Shown: positions 20,801 through 28,977 of the stretch, in pieces
Layout of the letters: each line of letters opens with the position of its first letter
How positions within the stretch are numbered: the stretch's first letter is position 1
Notes under the pieces: model-generated
Database searches by the model: none
What the model was told of the DNA's origin: nothing
Seen by the model: the letters and a program-made list of their open reading frames with translations, nothing else
NCBI GenBank assembly: GCA_913030805.1
Contig: CAJWDL010000003.1
Coordinates: 1 to 64,000 of the forward strand
DNA from: an uncultured Candidatus Pelagibacter sp.
Lineage (GTDB): Bacteria; Pseudomonadota; Alphaproteobacteria; Pelagibacterales; Pelagibacteraceae
Reading direction: 5' to 3'
DNA: 64,000 nt
Position numbers and translations under genes: made by a program

Positions 20801-21514
20801 TTATCCTATATTACCCAATGAAGGAAAATATTCTAATATAAAAAATCCTAAAACTTGTAATTGACCAGTCAAAATTGTTACTCCAGTTAATAATAAAATG
20901 GCTCCGCCTACTTTTGTGATTGTTGATATGTATTTTCTAAAACTTTTAGAAAAAAACAAAAATTTATCTATTAAAACTCCAGAGATAATAAAGGGTATTG
21001 CTAAACCCAATGAATAAAACGAAAGTAATAATATACCTTTGTTAATGTTTTCTTCTATCGCAGCTAAAGCTAAAATTGATCCTAAAATTGGTCCAATGCA
21101 AGGAGTCCACCCAAAACCAAATGCCATACCAACAATAACCGGGAAAATTAAATTATTTCTATAATTTTTCGTAAAAAATCTTGCTTCAGAGTTTAGTATT
21201 TTTAAATTAATTAATCCAATCAGCTGTAAAGAAAATAAGATTATTATTAAACCAGCTATAATTCTTAATTGATTTGAATGATTAATCAAAAACTTTCCGA
21301 TGAAGGAGGCAGTTATTCCAAAAGAAATAAAGACAATTGAAAATCCCACTGAAAAAAATATTGTTTTTAGCAAAACTGATTTATTGTCCCCAATAATTTC
21401 ATCCAATGTTTGACCTGAAATGTAAGAAATATAACCTGGAATTAAAGGTAAAACACATGGAGATAAAAAACTTATAAAACCAGCTGAAAAAGCTATTAAT
21501 AAATTTAAAATCAC
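20801..21514 (-). CDS. ccdA: Cytochrome c biogenesis protein CcdA
   Basis: AGFISFLSPCVLPLIPGYISYISG; AFGFGWTPCIGPILGSILALA. Confidence 0.92.
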   Translation of the reverse strand: MILNLLIAFSAGFISFLSPCVLPLIPGYISYISGQTLDEIIGDNKSVLLKTIFFSVGFSIVFISFGITASFIGKFLINHSNQLRIIAGLIIILFSLQLIGLINLKILNSEARFFTKNYRNNLIFPVIVGMAFGFGWTPCIGPILGSILALAAIEENINKGILLLSFYSLGLAIPFIISGVLIDKFLFFSKSFRKYISTITKVGGAILLLTGVTILTGQLQVLGFFILEYFPSLGNIG

Positions 21515-22602
21515 CTAGCTGCTTTTTTGGATGAAAGTTTTTTCTTATATTTACTTAAAGATCTTCTAGAGAAGGAAGCTAAAATTCCTAGCCCAACTGC
21601 AAGAAAAATGCAAAACAAACCATAGGAAGCTGGAAAAGAATTTGATAGCTCTATTAGTGTTTCATAAAATTGATTTATTTCAATTGGACTTGAATTGTTA
21701 TTACTTAATATTTCTTTGTGATTTTTAAAAAAGGTATTATAAGCAACCGCAATACCAACTGCTAGAAAAAGAATTGCCATTAAAGTTTTTAACTCTGAGG
21801 ATTTTAAATATTCACTAACTTTAATTCCTAACTGGATTCCAATAATAGAACCAACTATTAATATAACTACCAAAACTATATCAATCGATTGATAGTTAAA
21901 AGCATGTAAAATTGTTACAAAAGCTGTGACAAATATAGTTACAAAGAGAGAAGTTCCCGGTACTAATTTTGCCGGCATTCCAATAATGTAGATTAGCGCA
22001 GGTACTAGTAAAAATGCACCGCCTACTCCCATAATTGATGCAATAAACCCTACAAGCAAACCTAATATAATAGGTGCTAATGCACTTTCGTAAAGTTTAG
22101 ATTTTTTAAATCTTATTCTAAATGGTAAACCATGTATCCAATAATGAGAATGTAATTTTTTTTTTAAGAAAATCTTTTTTCTCGTCCTGTCTATTTCTGC
22201 AACTCCTTCGATTAACATTAAAGTTCCAATTGTTGCTAAAACGTACATGTAAGCAAGTGAGATAATTAAGTTTATTTTTCCGATTTCTTTAAAATAAGTG
22301 AAGGTAAATATTCCAATAATTGTTCCAACTATCCCACCCAAAACTATCATGAAACCCATCTTGTAATCTAAGGTATTTTTAAACCAGTGTGTTAAAGAAC
22401 CCGAGGTAGAAGAAGCCAAAATGTTGTTAGCCTCATTTGCTACAGCATAAGTAGGAGGGATTCCTAAAAAAATTAAAAAAGGGGTCATTAAAAAACCACC
22501 CCCAACACCAAAAATTCCTGACAAAAAACCTACAACGAAACTTAAAAATAATATTGCAAATATATTTATTGAGACTTCAGCTATTGGTAAATAAACTTCC
22601 AT
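21511..22602 (-). CDS. TauE/SafE family sulfite exporter-like permease
   Basis: FVVGFLSGIFGVGGGFLMTPFLIFLGIPP and LLVGFIASIMGVGGAFLLVPALIYIIGMP duplicated motifs. Confidence 0.9.
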   Translation of the reverse strand: MEVYLPIAEVSINIFAILFLSFVVGFLSGIFGVGGGFLMTPFLIFLGIPPTYAVANEANNILASSTSGSLTHWFKNTLDYKMGFMIVLGGIVGTIIGIFTFTYFKEIGKINLIISLAYMYVLATIGTLMLIEGVAEIDRTRKKIFLKKKLHSHYWIHGLPFRIRFKKSKLYESALAPIILGLLVGFIASIMGVGGAFLLVPALIYIIGMPAKLVPGTSLFVTIFVTAFVTILHAFNYQSIDIVLVVILIVGSIIGIQLGIKVSEYLKSSELKTLMAILFLAVGIAVAYNTFFKNHKEILSNNNSSPIEINQFYETLIELSNSFPASYGLFCIFLAVGLGILASFSRRSLSKYKKKLSSKKAAR

Positions 22603-22664
22603 TACATTGATATTTTTCGATAATTAATCCTGTAAAATATTTATGTCAATGTTAATTTATAAAC

Positions 22665-22693
22665 TTGACGTAAATAAAGACAGCATCTATACC
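22665..22693 (+). promoter_or_regulatory. Putative sigma-70 promoter for rpmB
   Basis: TTGACG (22665-22670), 17-nt spacer, TATACC (22688-22693), upstream of the rpmB ATG. Confidence 0.5.
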
Positions 22694-22714
22694 GTCATTC
22701 AATAGAATAGAGTT

Positions 22715-22993
22715 ATGTCAAAAAAATGTGAATTAACAGGAAAATCTCCCCTAAAAGGCCATAAAGTGAGTCATGCCAATAATAAAACTAAAAGGAAATT
22801 TTTGCCAAATTTAAAAAAAGTCACTTTTGTGAGCAATATATTAAAAAAAAATATTAAATTAAATGTAACAAATTCAGCTTTGAGGTCGGTAGATAAAAAA
22901 GGTAGTATAGATTCATTCTTGAAAGATGTAAAATTTGTTAATCTTTCCCCAAAAGTAAAAAAAATAAAAAAATTATTGATAGCAAAGAACTAA
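22715..22993 (+). CDS. rpmB: 50S ribosomal protein L28
   Basis: KKCELTGKSPLKGHKVSHANNKTKRKFLPNLKKV. Confidence 0.97.
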   Translation: MSKKCELTGKSPLKGHKVSHANNKTKRKFLPNLKKVTFVSNILKKNIKLNVTNSALRSVDKKGSIDSFLKDVKFVNLSPKVKKIKKLLIAKN

Positions 22994-23007
22994 TACAAGG
23001 ATCAAAA

Positions 23008-23583
23008 ATGAACAAGCTGTTCTTGGTGTTATCTTTTTTGATGGGGATTGTAGTATTGGCATCAAACTATTTAGTTCAATTCCCAATTAAATATTACGGT
23101 TTGGAGGAATTATTAACTTACGGAGCCTTTAGTTATCCAGTAGCTTTTTTGATCACAGATTTAGCAAACAGAAGATATGGCAAATTAATTGCAAAAAAAA
23201 TTGTTTATTTTGCGTTTTTTTTAGGAGTACTTCTAACACTTTATTTTTCAACAAATTTTTCTGATTTAATTTCAATTAGAATTGCAATAGGATCTGGAAC
23301 AGCTTTTATAACTGCGCAACTTATTGATGTGCAAATTTTCGATAATCTCAGACAAAAAAAATGGTTTATTGCTCCTTTGACTTCATCTTTAGTAGGTTCG
23401 ACAATTGATACTTTTATATTTTTTTCAATTTCCTTTTATGGAACAGGAATAAATTGGATAAGTTTATCGCTTGGTGATTTAGGAGTTAAAATTTTCGTAG
23501 CATTACTAATGCTAATACCATTTAGAATTTTGATGTTTTCAATTACAGATTTTTCTTCCCTAAAAAAAACAATTCGAAATTAA
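23008..23583 (+). CDS. Queuosine precursor transporter (VUT/YhhQ family)
   Basis: Six TM; ELLTYGAFSYPVAFLITDLANRRYGKLIAKKIV and SGTAFITAQLIDVQIFDNLRQKKWFIAPLTSSLVGSTIDTFIFF. Confidence 0.87.
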   Translation: MNKLFLVLSFLMGIVVLASNYLVQFPIKYYGLEELLTYGAFSYPVAFLITDLANRRYGKLIAKKIVYFAFFLGVLLTLYFSTNFSDLISIRIAIGSGTAFITAQLIDVQIFDNLRQKKWFIAPLTSSLVGSTIDTFIFFSISFYGTGINWISLSLGDLGVKIFVALLMLIPFRILMFSITDFSSLKKTIRN

Positions 23584-24458
23584 TTTTTGATAAATCTATA
23601 AGCAAGGATTTTATAAACAAGCTTGGCAGTTAAAAAATTGTAAATATTAAAGCCTTTAATGGGCGCAAGCTCATTTATATCAGCTCCAACTATTCTAGAA
23701 TTTTTTGCTGCAATTTTAATTATTTTTATTGTTTCATCCCAAAATAGTCCTCCTGGCTCAGGAGTTCCAGTAGCTGCCATGATGCTTGAATCAAAAACAT
23801 CAACATCAAAAGTTAAATACACCGTCTTGTTTTTTACTAATTTTTTAAATAAATTTAAATTCCATTTATTTTTATCTTTTGCCCAGAAAATTTTTATTCT
23901 TTTACTATTTTTTTTTAAATAAGAGTTTTCTTTAGCAGAAATATTTCTAATTCCAAAAGATATTACGTTTACATTTTTGTAATCTAGACATCTTCTTATT
24001 GCAGAAGCATGTGAAAATTTATTTTTATTGTAACTTTCTCTTAGATCAGCATGAGCATCAAAATGTAATAAGCAAATATTTTTATACCTTTGAATAAAAG
24101 GAATGAGGCAGCCTTGTGTAATGGAGTGTTCCCCACCCAATACTAAGGGAAAAAGTTTTTGGTTTAGTAGACTATCATTTATTTTGGCAATTTGACTTAT
24201 AGCGTCTTTTATATTTTTTTTTATAGAAAATGGTTTGATAGTTTTTATTCCAATATTTTTATAGGGTTCACAGTTTAAATCTTCATCAAATAATTCTACC
24301 TGATGAGAGGCCTTTATGATTTCTTTTGGTCCGTTTTTTGTTCCCAAACCATAGCTTACTGTTTTTTCTAAACCAAAAGGTACGACCACTGCTTTTGTTT
24401 TACCATTAAACTTATTATCAGTTCCTAAAAAACCTTTTTTGTTTGATAGATATTTCAA
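23580..24458 (-). CDS. speB: Agmatinase/arginase (ureohydrolase) family protein
   Basis: LGGEHSIT, LLHFDAHADLRE, YLTFDVDVFDSS metal-binding motifs; polyamine gene neighbours. Confidence 0.85.
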   Translation of the reverse strand: MKYLSNKKGFLGTDNKFNGKTKAVVVPFGLEKTVSYGLGTKNGPKEIIKASHQVELFDEDLNCEPYKNIGIKTIKPFSIKKNIKDAISQIAKINDSLLNQKLFPLVLGGEHSITQGCLIPFIQRYKNICLLHFDAHADLRESYNKNKFSHASAIRRCLDYKNVNVISFGIRNISAKENSYLKKNSKRIKIFWAKDKNKWNLNLFKKLVKNKTVYLTFDVDVFDSSIMAATGTPEPGGLFWDETIKIIKIAAKNSRIVGADINELAPIKGFNIYNFLTAKLVYKILAYRFIKN

Positions 24459-24461
24459 TTT

Positions 24462-25505
24462 TTATCTGAATAGCTGTGAGAAATTTTTTCTTTCTCTTTG
24501 CTTCCAATGTCCTCGATGATATGCATCACTTGCAATTAATGGTAGCACGCTCGTTGCTTCTGCAAAAACCATTTGTTCTTTGGAAATGTCAACTTTGCCC
24601 CAAGAACTTGCTTCTTTTAGAGTAGAACTACTGCAGGCGCCATCTCTGGTATCGGCAACTGTTATTTGTACAGCATATTTATGCATACTTACCTTTTTAC
24701 CTAATAGTTCAGCACAAATAACTGTATCTTGAATAAAGTTTTTTGGAACTCCTCCGCCAATCATTAGTAACCCTGAAGTTTTTGATTTAATTTTTATTTC
24801 AGTAAGTTCCCTAAATTCTCTTACCGAATCAATGGTTATATGATTATTGGGATTTTTTTCTTGATGCATCACCAAACCAAATCCTGCGCTCGAATCTGTA
24901 AATGCTGGACAAAAGATTGGAACATTGTTGTCATAAGCGGTCTCGATAAGGGAATTTTTCTTTTTTGAGCTAGTTTTTAAATATTTGCCAATTTCTCTTA
25001 TAAATTCTCTAGATGTATAAGATTTTGGCTCTAAATTATCAGCAATTTCACAAATGGTCTTATCACAAATTTGTAATTGTTCTTCATCAATATAAGTATC
25101 ATAAATTCTATCGATGCAATTATCTCGAAGCACAGTATCATCCTGAAATTGAGAACCTTGATAATGCTTGAATCCCAAAGCTTCAAAAAAATCCATATCG
25201 ATTATAGAAGCTCCAGTTGCAACTATAGCATCTACCATATTGTACTTAGCTAAATCTGAGTAAATTTGCATACAGCCCCCCGCAGAAGTTGATCCCGCAA
25301 GTGTTAAAAAAATTGAACATTCTTTATCTTTAAGCATTTCACCAAATATTTCCGAAGCTTTAGCAGTATCTCTGGAAGCAAAAGACATTTTGCCCATAGA
25401 ATCTATAATTTTTCTGGAATCAAAAGATGTAATATCTATGTGTTCAACTGGCTTATCTAGGAAGTTTTTTTTATTATGACCAATCTTCGATTTTGGATTG
25501 ACCAT
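24462..25505 (-). CDS. Deoxyhypusine synthase family protein
   Basis: FLTLAGSTSAGGCMQIYSDL, MIGGGVPKNFIQDTV, conserved Lys context EASSWGKVDIS. Confidence 0.85.
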   Translation of the reverse strand: MVNPKSKIGHNKKNFLDKPVEHIDITSFDSRKIIDSMGKMSFASRDTAKASEIFGEMLKDKECSIFLTLAGSTSAGGCMQIYSDLAKYNMVDAIVATGASIIDMDFFEALGFKHYQGSQFQDDTVLRDNCIDRIYDTYIDEEQLQICDKTICEIADNLEPKSYTSREFIREIGKYLKTSSKKKNSLIETAYDNNVPIFCPAFTDSSAGFGLVMHQEKNPNNHITIDSVREFRELTEIKIKSKTSGLLMIGGGVPKNFIQDTVICAELLGKKVSMHKYAVQITVADTRDGACSSSTLKEASSWGKVDISKEQMVFAEATSVLPLIASDAYHRGHWKQRERKNFSQLFR

Positions 25506-26683
25506 TAGGCAACGAGATATTTTTTGGTATCTTCTTTTTCATACATTGACATTATTGCCTTGTCTTCTACTTCAAATATTTGATCAGAAAAAAATCCATT
25601 AAATTTTGTTCTAAACGTAATGCCATAAGCACCAAGCTGTCCTAATTCTATGTAATCATTCTCTTTAATATTATTTGGAAGTATAAAGGGGCCTTTCATG
25701 TAATCCATACTATCACATGTAGGACCATAAAAATTAAATGCTGTAAGTTTTTTTGAAATTATTCTTCCATTTTGAATCATTCTAGCCGGAAACACAATAT
25801 TTGGAAAACCGGCATCAAACAAACTGCCATATGTTCCATCATTAATATAAAGTTTTTGTTTCTTTCTTAAAACCACTTTAACAATTGTAGATCCACTTTC
25901 TGCAACCAAGGCTCTTCCTGGTTCGCACATTAACGCAGGCTGCTTCTCTAATTTTAGATTATTCAAAGCTTTTTTTATTTCGAATATATAATTATTCAGT
26001 GATTGCGGTCTCAAATCTGGGTAAATAGTTGGAAAACCTCCTCCAATATTTATAAAATCTGGAATTATATTTGTTTTTTTTATGATATTTCCCATTTCGC
26101 CAATTCCTTTTGTATATGATATTGGGTGCATGCATTGAGAACCTACGTGAAAACTTAATCCTACTTTTTTAGAATGAGCCTTTGTTAGTCTAAAAAGACC
26201 TAAAACCTCAGAACTAAGAGCTCCAAACTTTTTGGACAAATCAATCTCAGCATGTTCATTTGAAATAGAAATTCTTACAAATAAATTTAAATCTTGAGCA
26301 TTCTCTGTAGCTTCAATTATTTTTAATAATTCATCTTTAGTATCTAGAGCATAGTTTTTAATATTGTAGTTAAAGTATGCTTCTCTAATATGCTCTCTGC
26401 TTTTAATAGTATTCATATAAAAGCATTCTGCATCAGGAACAATTTTTTTGATTATTTTAATTTCTTCTATGGAGGCAATATCGAATTTATCAATTCCACC
26501 ATTTTTTATTTCTTTTATGACTTCTTCATGCGGATTAGTTTTAACCGCGTATAATACTTCTCCAGGAAAATTTTTATTAAACCAATTACAAGCTGTTTTG
26601 ATTGAGTTTTTCCTTATACAGTAAACTGAATCTACGGGCCTTAATTCACTAACTACGTCGTCAACACTTTTAAATTTTCGCAT
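25505..26683 (-). CDS. Ornithine/lysine-type decarboxylase, alanine racemase-fold (PLP group IV)
   Basis: PLP-lysine context VLYAVKTNPHEEVI; SFHVGSQC; GGGFPT; CEPGRALVAESG; FYGPTCDSMDYM catalytic Cys motif. Confidence 0.9.
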   Translation of the reverse strand: MRKFKSVDDVVSELRPVDSVYCIRKNSIKTACNWFNKNFPGEVLYAVKTNPHEEVIKEIKNGGIDKFDIASIEEIKIIKKIVPDAECFYMNTIKSREHIREAYFNYNIKNYALDTKDELLKIIEATENAQDLNLFVRISISNEHAEIDLSKKFGALSSEVLGLFRLTKAHSKKVGLSFHVGSQCMHPISYTKGIGEMGNIIKKTNIIPDFINIGGGFPTIYPDLRPQSLNNYIFEIKKALNNLKLEKQPALMCEPGRALVAESGSTIVKVVLRKKQKLYINDGTYGSLFDAGFPNIVFPARMIQNGRIISKKLTAFNFYGPTCDSMDYMKGPFILPNNIKENDYIELGQLGAYGITFRTKFNGFFSDQIFEVEDKAIMSMYEKEDTKKYLVA

Positions 26684-26883
26684 CTCATGTGCCCCCTAAA
26701 AAAAGTTACACTAAAGTATCTAAAAAATTTATTAAAATTTTTCTCTTTTTTTTTCAATTAAAGTAATAGTTACTCAATGTAAAGAAAAAATTTTATCCTT
26801 GAGTTGAGAATAAATATTTCTATTTACGAACCAATATGAGTTCGAGTAATATGGCTTGCCAAACTTTTGAAATAATTAAAAAA

Positions 26884-27420
26884 ATGAACGATTTTATAGA
26901 CAAATCACTGCTTATAGTGGATGATGATAATCCTTTTAGGGATAGATTGGCTCGTGCTATGGAAAAAAAAGGATTCAAAGTTACGCAAGCCGAAGGTGTA
27001 AAATCTGCTATTCAGAAAGTTAAAGAAAATAAACCCGCATTTGCAGTGATCGATTTAAGGTTGGGAGACGGCAATGGACTAGAAGTTGTAAATGAGATTC
27101 AGAAATTAAAAAAAGAAAGTAGAATCATTATGCTCACAGGTTACGGAAATATCCCAACAGCAGTAGCCGCTATTAAAGCCGGAGCAATTGACTATCTTGC
27201 TAAACCGGCAAATGCCGAAGATATAGAAGCGGCCCTATTGGCTGATCCTGCTAAAAAGGCTTATCCTCCAAAAGATCCAATGTCCGCTGACCGAATAAAA
27301 TGGGAGCATATCCACAGGGTATTTGAGCTATGTAATAGAAACGTTTCAGAAACTGCTAGACGTTTAAAAATGCATAGAAGGACTCTTCAAAGAATATTAT
27401 CCAAGAAATCGCCTAGATAA
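26884..27420 (+). CDS. regA: RegA/PrrA/ActR-type response regulator (ORF opens at 26836; MNDFIDKS start at 26884 preferred)
   Basis: Receiver SLLIVDDDNPFRDRL, FAVIDLRLGDGNG; C-terminal Fis-type HTH NRNVSETARRLKMHRRTLQRILSKKSPR. Confidence 0.92.
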   Translation: MNDFIDKSLLIVDDDNPFRDRLARAMEKKGFKVTQAEGVKSAIQKVKENKPAFAVIDLRLGDGNGLEVVNEIQKLKKESRIIMLTGYGNIPTAVAAIKAGAIDYLAKPANAEDIEAALLADPAKKAYPPKDPMSADRIKWEHIHRVFELCNRNVSETARRLKMHRRTLQRILSKKSPR

Positions 27421-27964
27421 TTTTTTTTAATTTTTTAATATAAGGAGATAAAATTACAAGAAGCAATAATTTGAATAATTCTGCTAGCAAAAAAGGCTGA
27501 GCTCCAAATTTAAAAATTGGTTTGTCCCAACCAATTAAATAACCTAGCCAAAGTAAACCAAATATATAAATAAAACTTACTGCAAATAATAGTTTAGTAA
27601 AAATATATATAAAATTTTTTTCGTATTTAAAATAACCTGCCAAAAAAACTGCTATTAAAAATCCAATAAGGTAACCCATCGTAGGACCGGTGAAATATAT
27701 GAGGCCAATTCCTTTTTCTGGCGAATTGGCAAATACTGGTAAACCAACAATTCCTTCAAACAAATATAAACTTACCGTAAGTAAACCAATTTTATAACCG
27801 AATGCCATACCAAGAAATAATACAACAAAAGTTTGCATTGTCATTGGTACTGGATAAAAAGGAATTTTAACTTTTGCAGAAATTGTTAAAAGTAAAGTTC
27901 CCAATATTGTTATTGAAATGATTTTAACAAGTTTATCTATTTGGTATTTCTTTATTGCTTCCAT
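27413..27964 (-). CDS. bioY: Biotin transporter BioY
   Basis: AKVKIPFYPVPMTMQTFVVLFLGMAFGYKIGLLTVSLYLFEGIVGLPVFA; GPTMGYLIGF. Confidence 0.93.
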   Translation of the reverse strand: MEAIKKYQIDKLVKIISITILGTLLLTISAKVKIPFYPVPMTMQTFVVLFLGMAFGYKIGLLTVSLYLFEGIVGLPVFANSPEKGIGLIYFTGPTMGYLIGFLIAVFLAGYFKYEKNFIYIFTKLLFAVSFIYIFGLLWLGYLIGWDKPIFKFGAQPFLLAELFKLLLLVILSPYIKKLKKII

Positions 27965-27995
27965 AGTTAATTATTACAACTATCTTATAAGAAAT

Positions 27996-28925
27996 CTAGT
28001 TTTTTGTTAACTGAATAAATACATCTTCTAGATTGCCATCTTCGGTTGATATGTCAATTATTTCAACTTCTTCGCTTTTAATTATATTAATTATATCTTC
28101 AATTTTATGCTTATTTCTTTCATAAGATATTATTATTTCATTGCTTACATTTGATGAAAAAGAAAGACCACTTATTTTTTTTTTCGATAAATCAATTGGT
28201 TTGTTGATTTTAAATATAATTTTTTTTGTTTTTATTCTATTAAGTAAATTTTTTGTTGTATCATGTGCAACAAGATCTCCTTTATTTAAAATTGCAATTC
28301 TGTCGCACATTTCTTGAGCTTCAAATAAATAGTGTGTTGTTAATATAATAGTTACACCTTGTTTATTTAAATTCTTTACATTCTCCCATAAGTTTTGTCT
28401 TAACTCTACATCTACTCCTGCCGTTGGTTCATCCAAAACTAAAATGGGAGGTTGATGTACCATTGCTTTAGCAATTAATAATCTTCTTTTCATTCCACCA
28501 GATAAACTTCTTGAATAGCTATTAGCTTGTTTTTCAAGAGATACCATTTTTAGTACTGCATCAGTTATCCTATTTTTTTTGGGAACACCATAAAGTCCTG
28601 CTTGTAGCTCAAGAAGCTTCTTAGGGCTAAAGAAAGCATCGAGATTTACCTCTTGAGGAACAATTCCAATAGAAGCTCTTACTTGTCTTGGATTTTTGTC
28701 TATATCAAATCCCCAAACATTTACGATACCCTTTGTTTTGATAACTGTGCCAGATAAAATATTTATAAAAGTAGTTTTGCCAGCGCCGTTAGGACCAAGA
28801 AGCCCAAATATTTCTCCTTCTTTCACCTCTAAGTTTAATTCATTTAGAGCTACAACTGAATTAAGAGAATTTTTTGCATAAATTTTTGTTAATTGATTTA
28901 CCGAAACAGCATTTTTTTTAGTCAT
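27996..28925 (-). CDS. ABC-2-type transporter ATP-binding protein
   Basis: Walker A GLLGPNGAGKTT; signature YSRSLSGGMKRRLLIAKAM; Walker B ILVLDEPTAGVD. Confidence 0.92.
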   Translation of the reverse strand: MTKKNAVSVNQLTKIYAKNSLNSVVALNELNLEVKEGEIFGLLGPNGAGKTTFINILSGTVIKTKGIVNVWGFDIDKNPRQVRASIGIVPQEVNLDAFFSPKKLLELQAGLYGVPKKNRITDAVLKMVSLEKQANSYSRSLSGGMKRRLLIAKAMVHQPPILVLDEPTAGVDVELRQNLWENVKNLNKQGVTIILTTHYLFEAQEMCDRIAILNKGDLVAHDTTKNLLNRIKTKKIIFKINKPIDLSKKKISGLSFSSNVSNEIIISYERNKHKIEDIINIIKSEEVEIIDISTEDGNLEDVFIQLTKN

Positions 28926-28977
28926 AAATATTTTAAAACAAATACAACACTTATTTAATTTAGGATAATATTATTTT

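Noticed and set aside
26684-26835. speF-type riboswitch before the ODC-like gene
   Set aside because: Could not align the leader with any speF-like features I know; kept only as an unnamed structured leader
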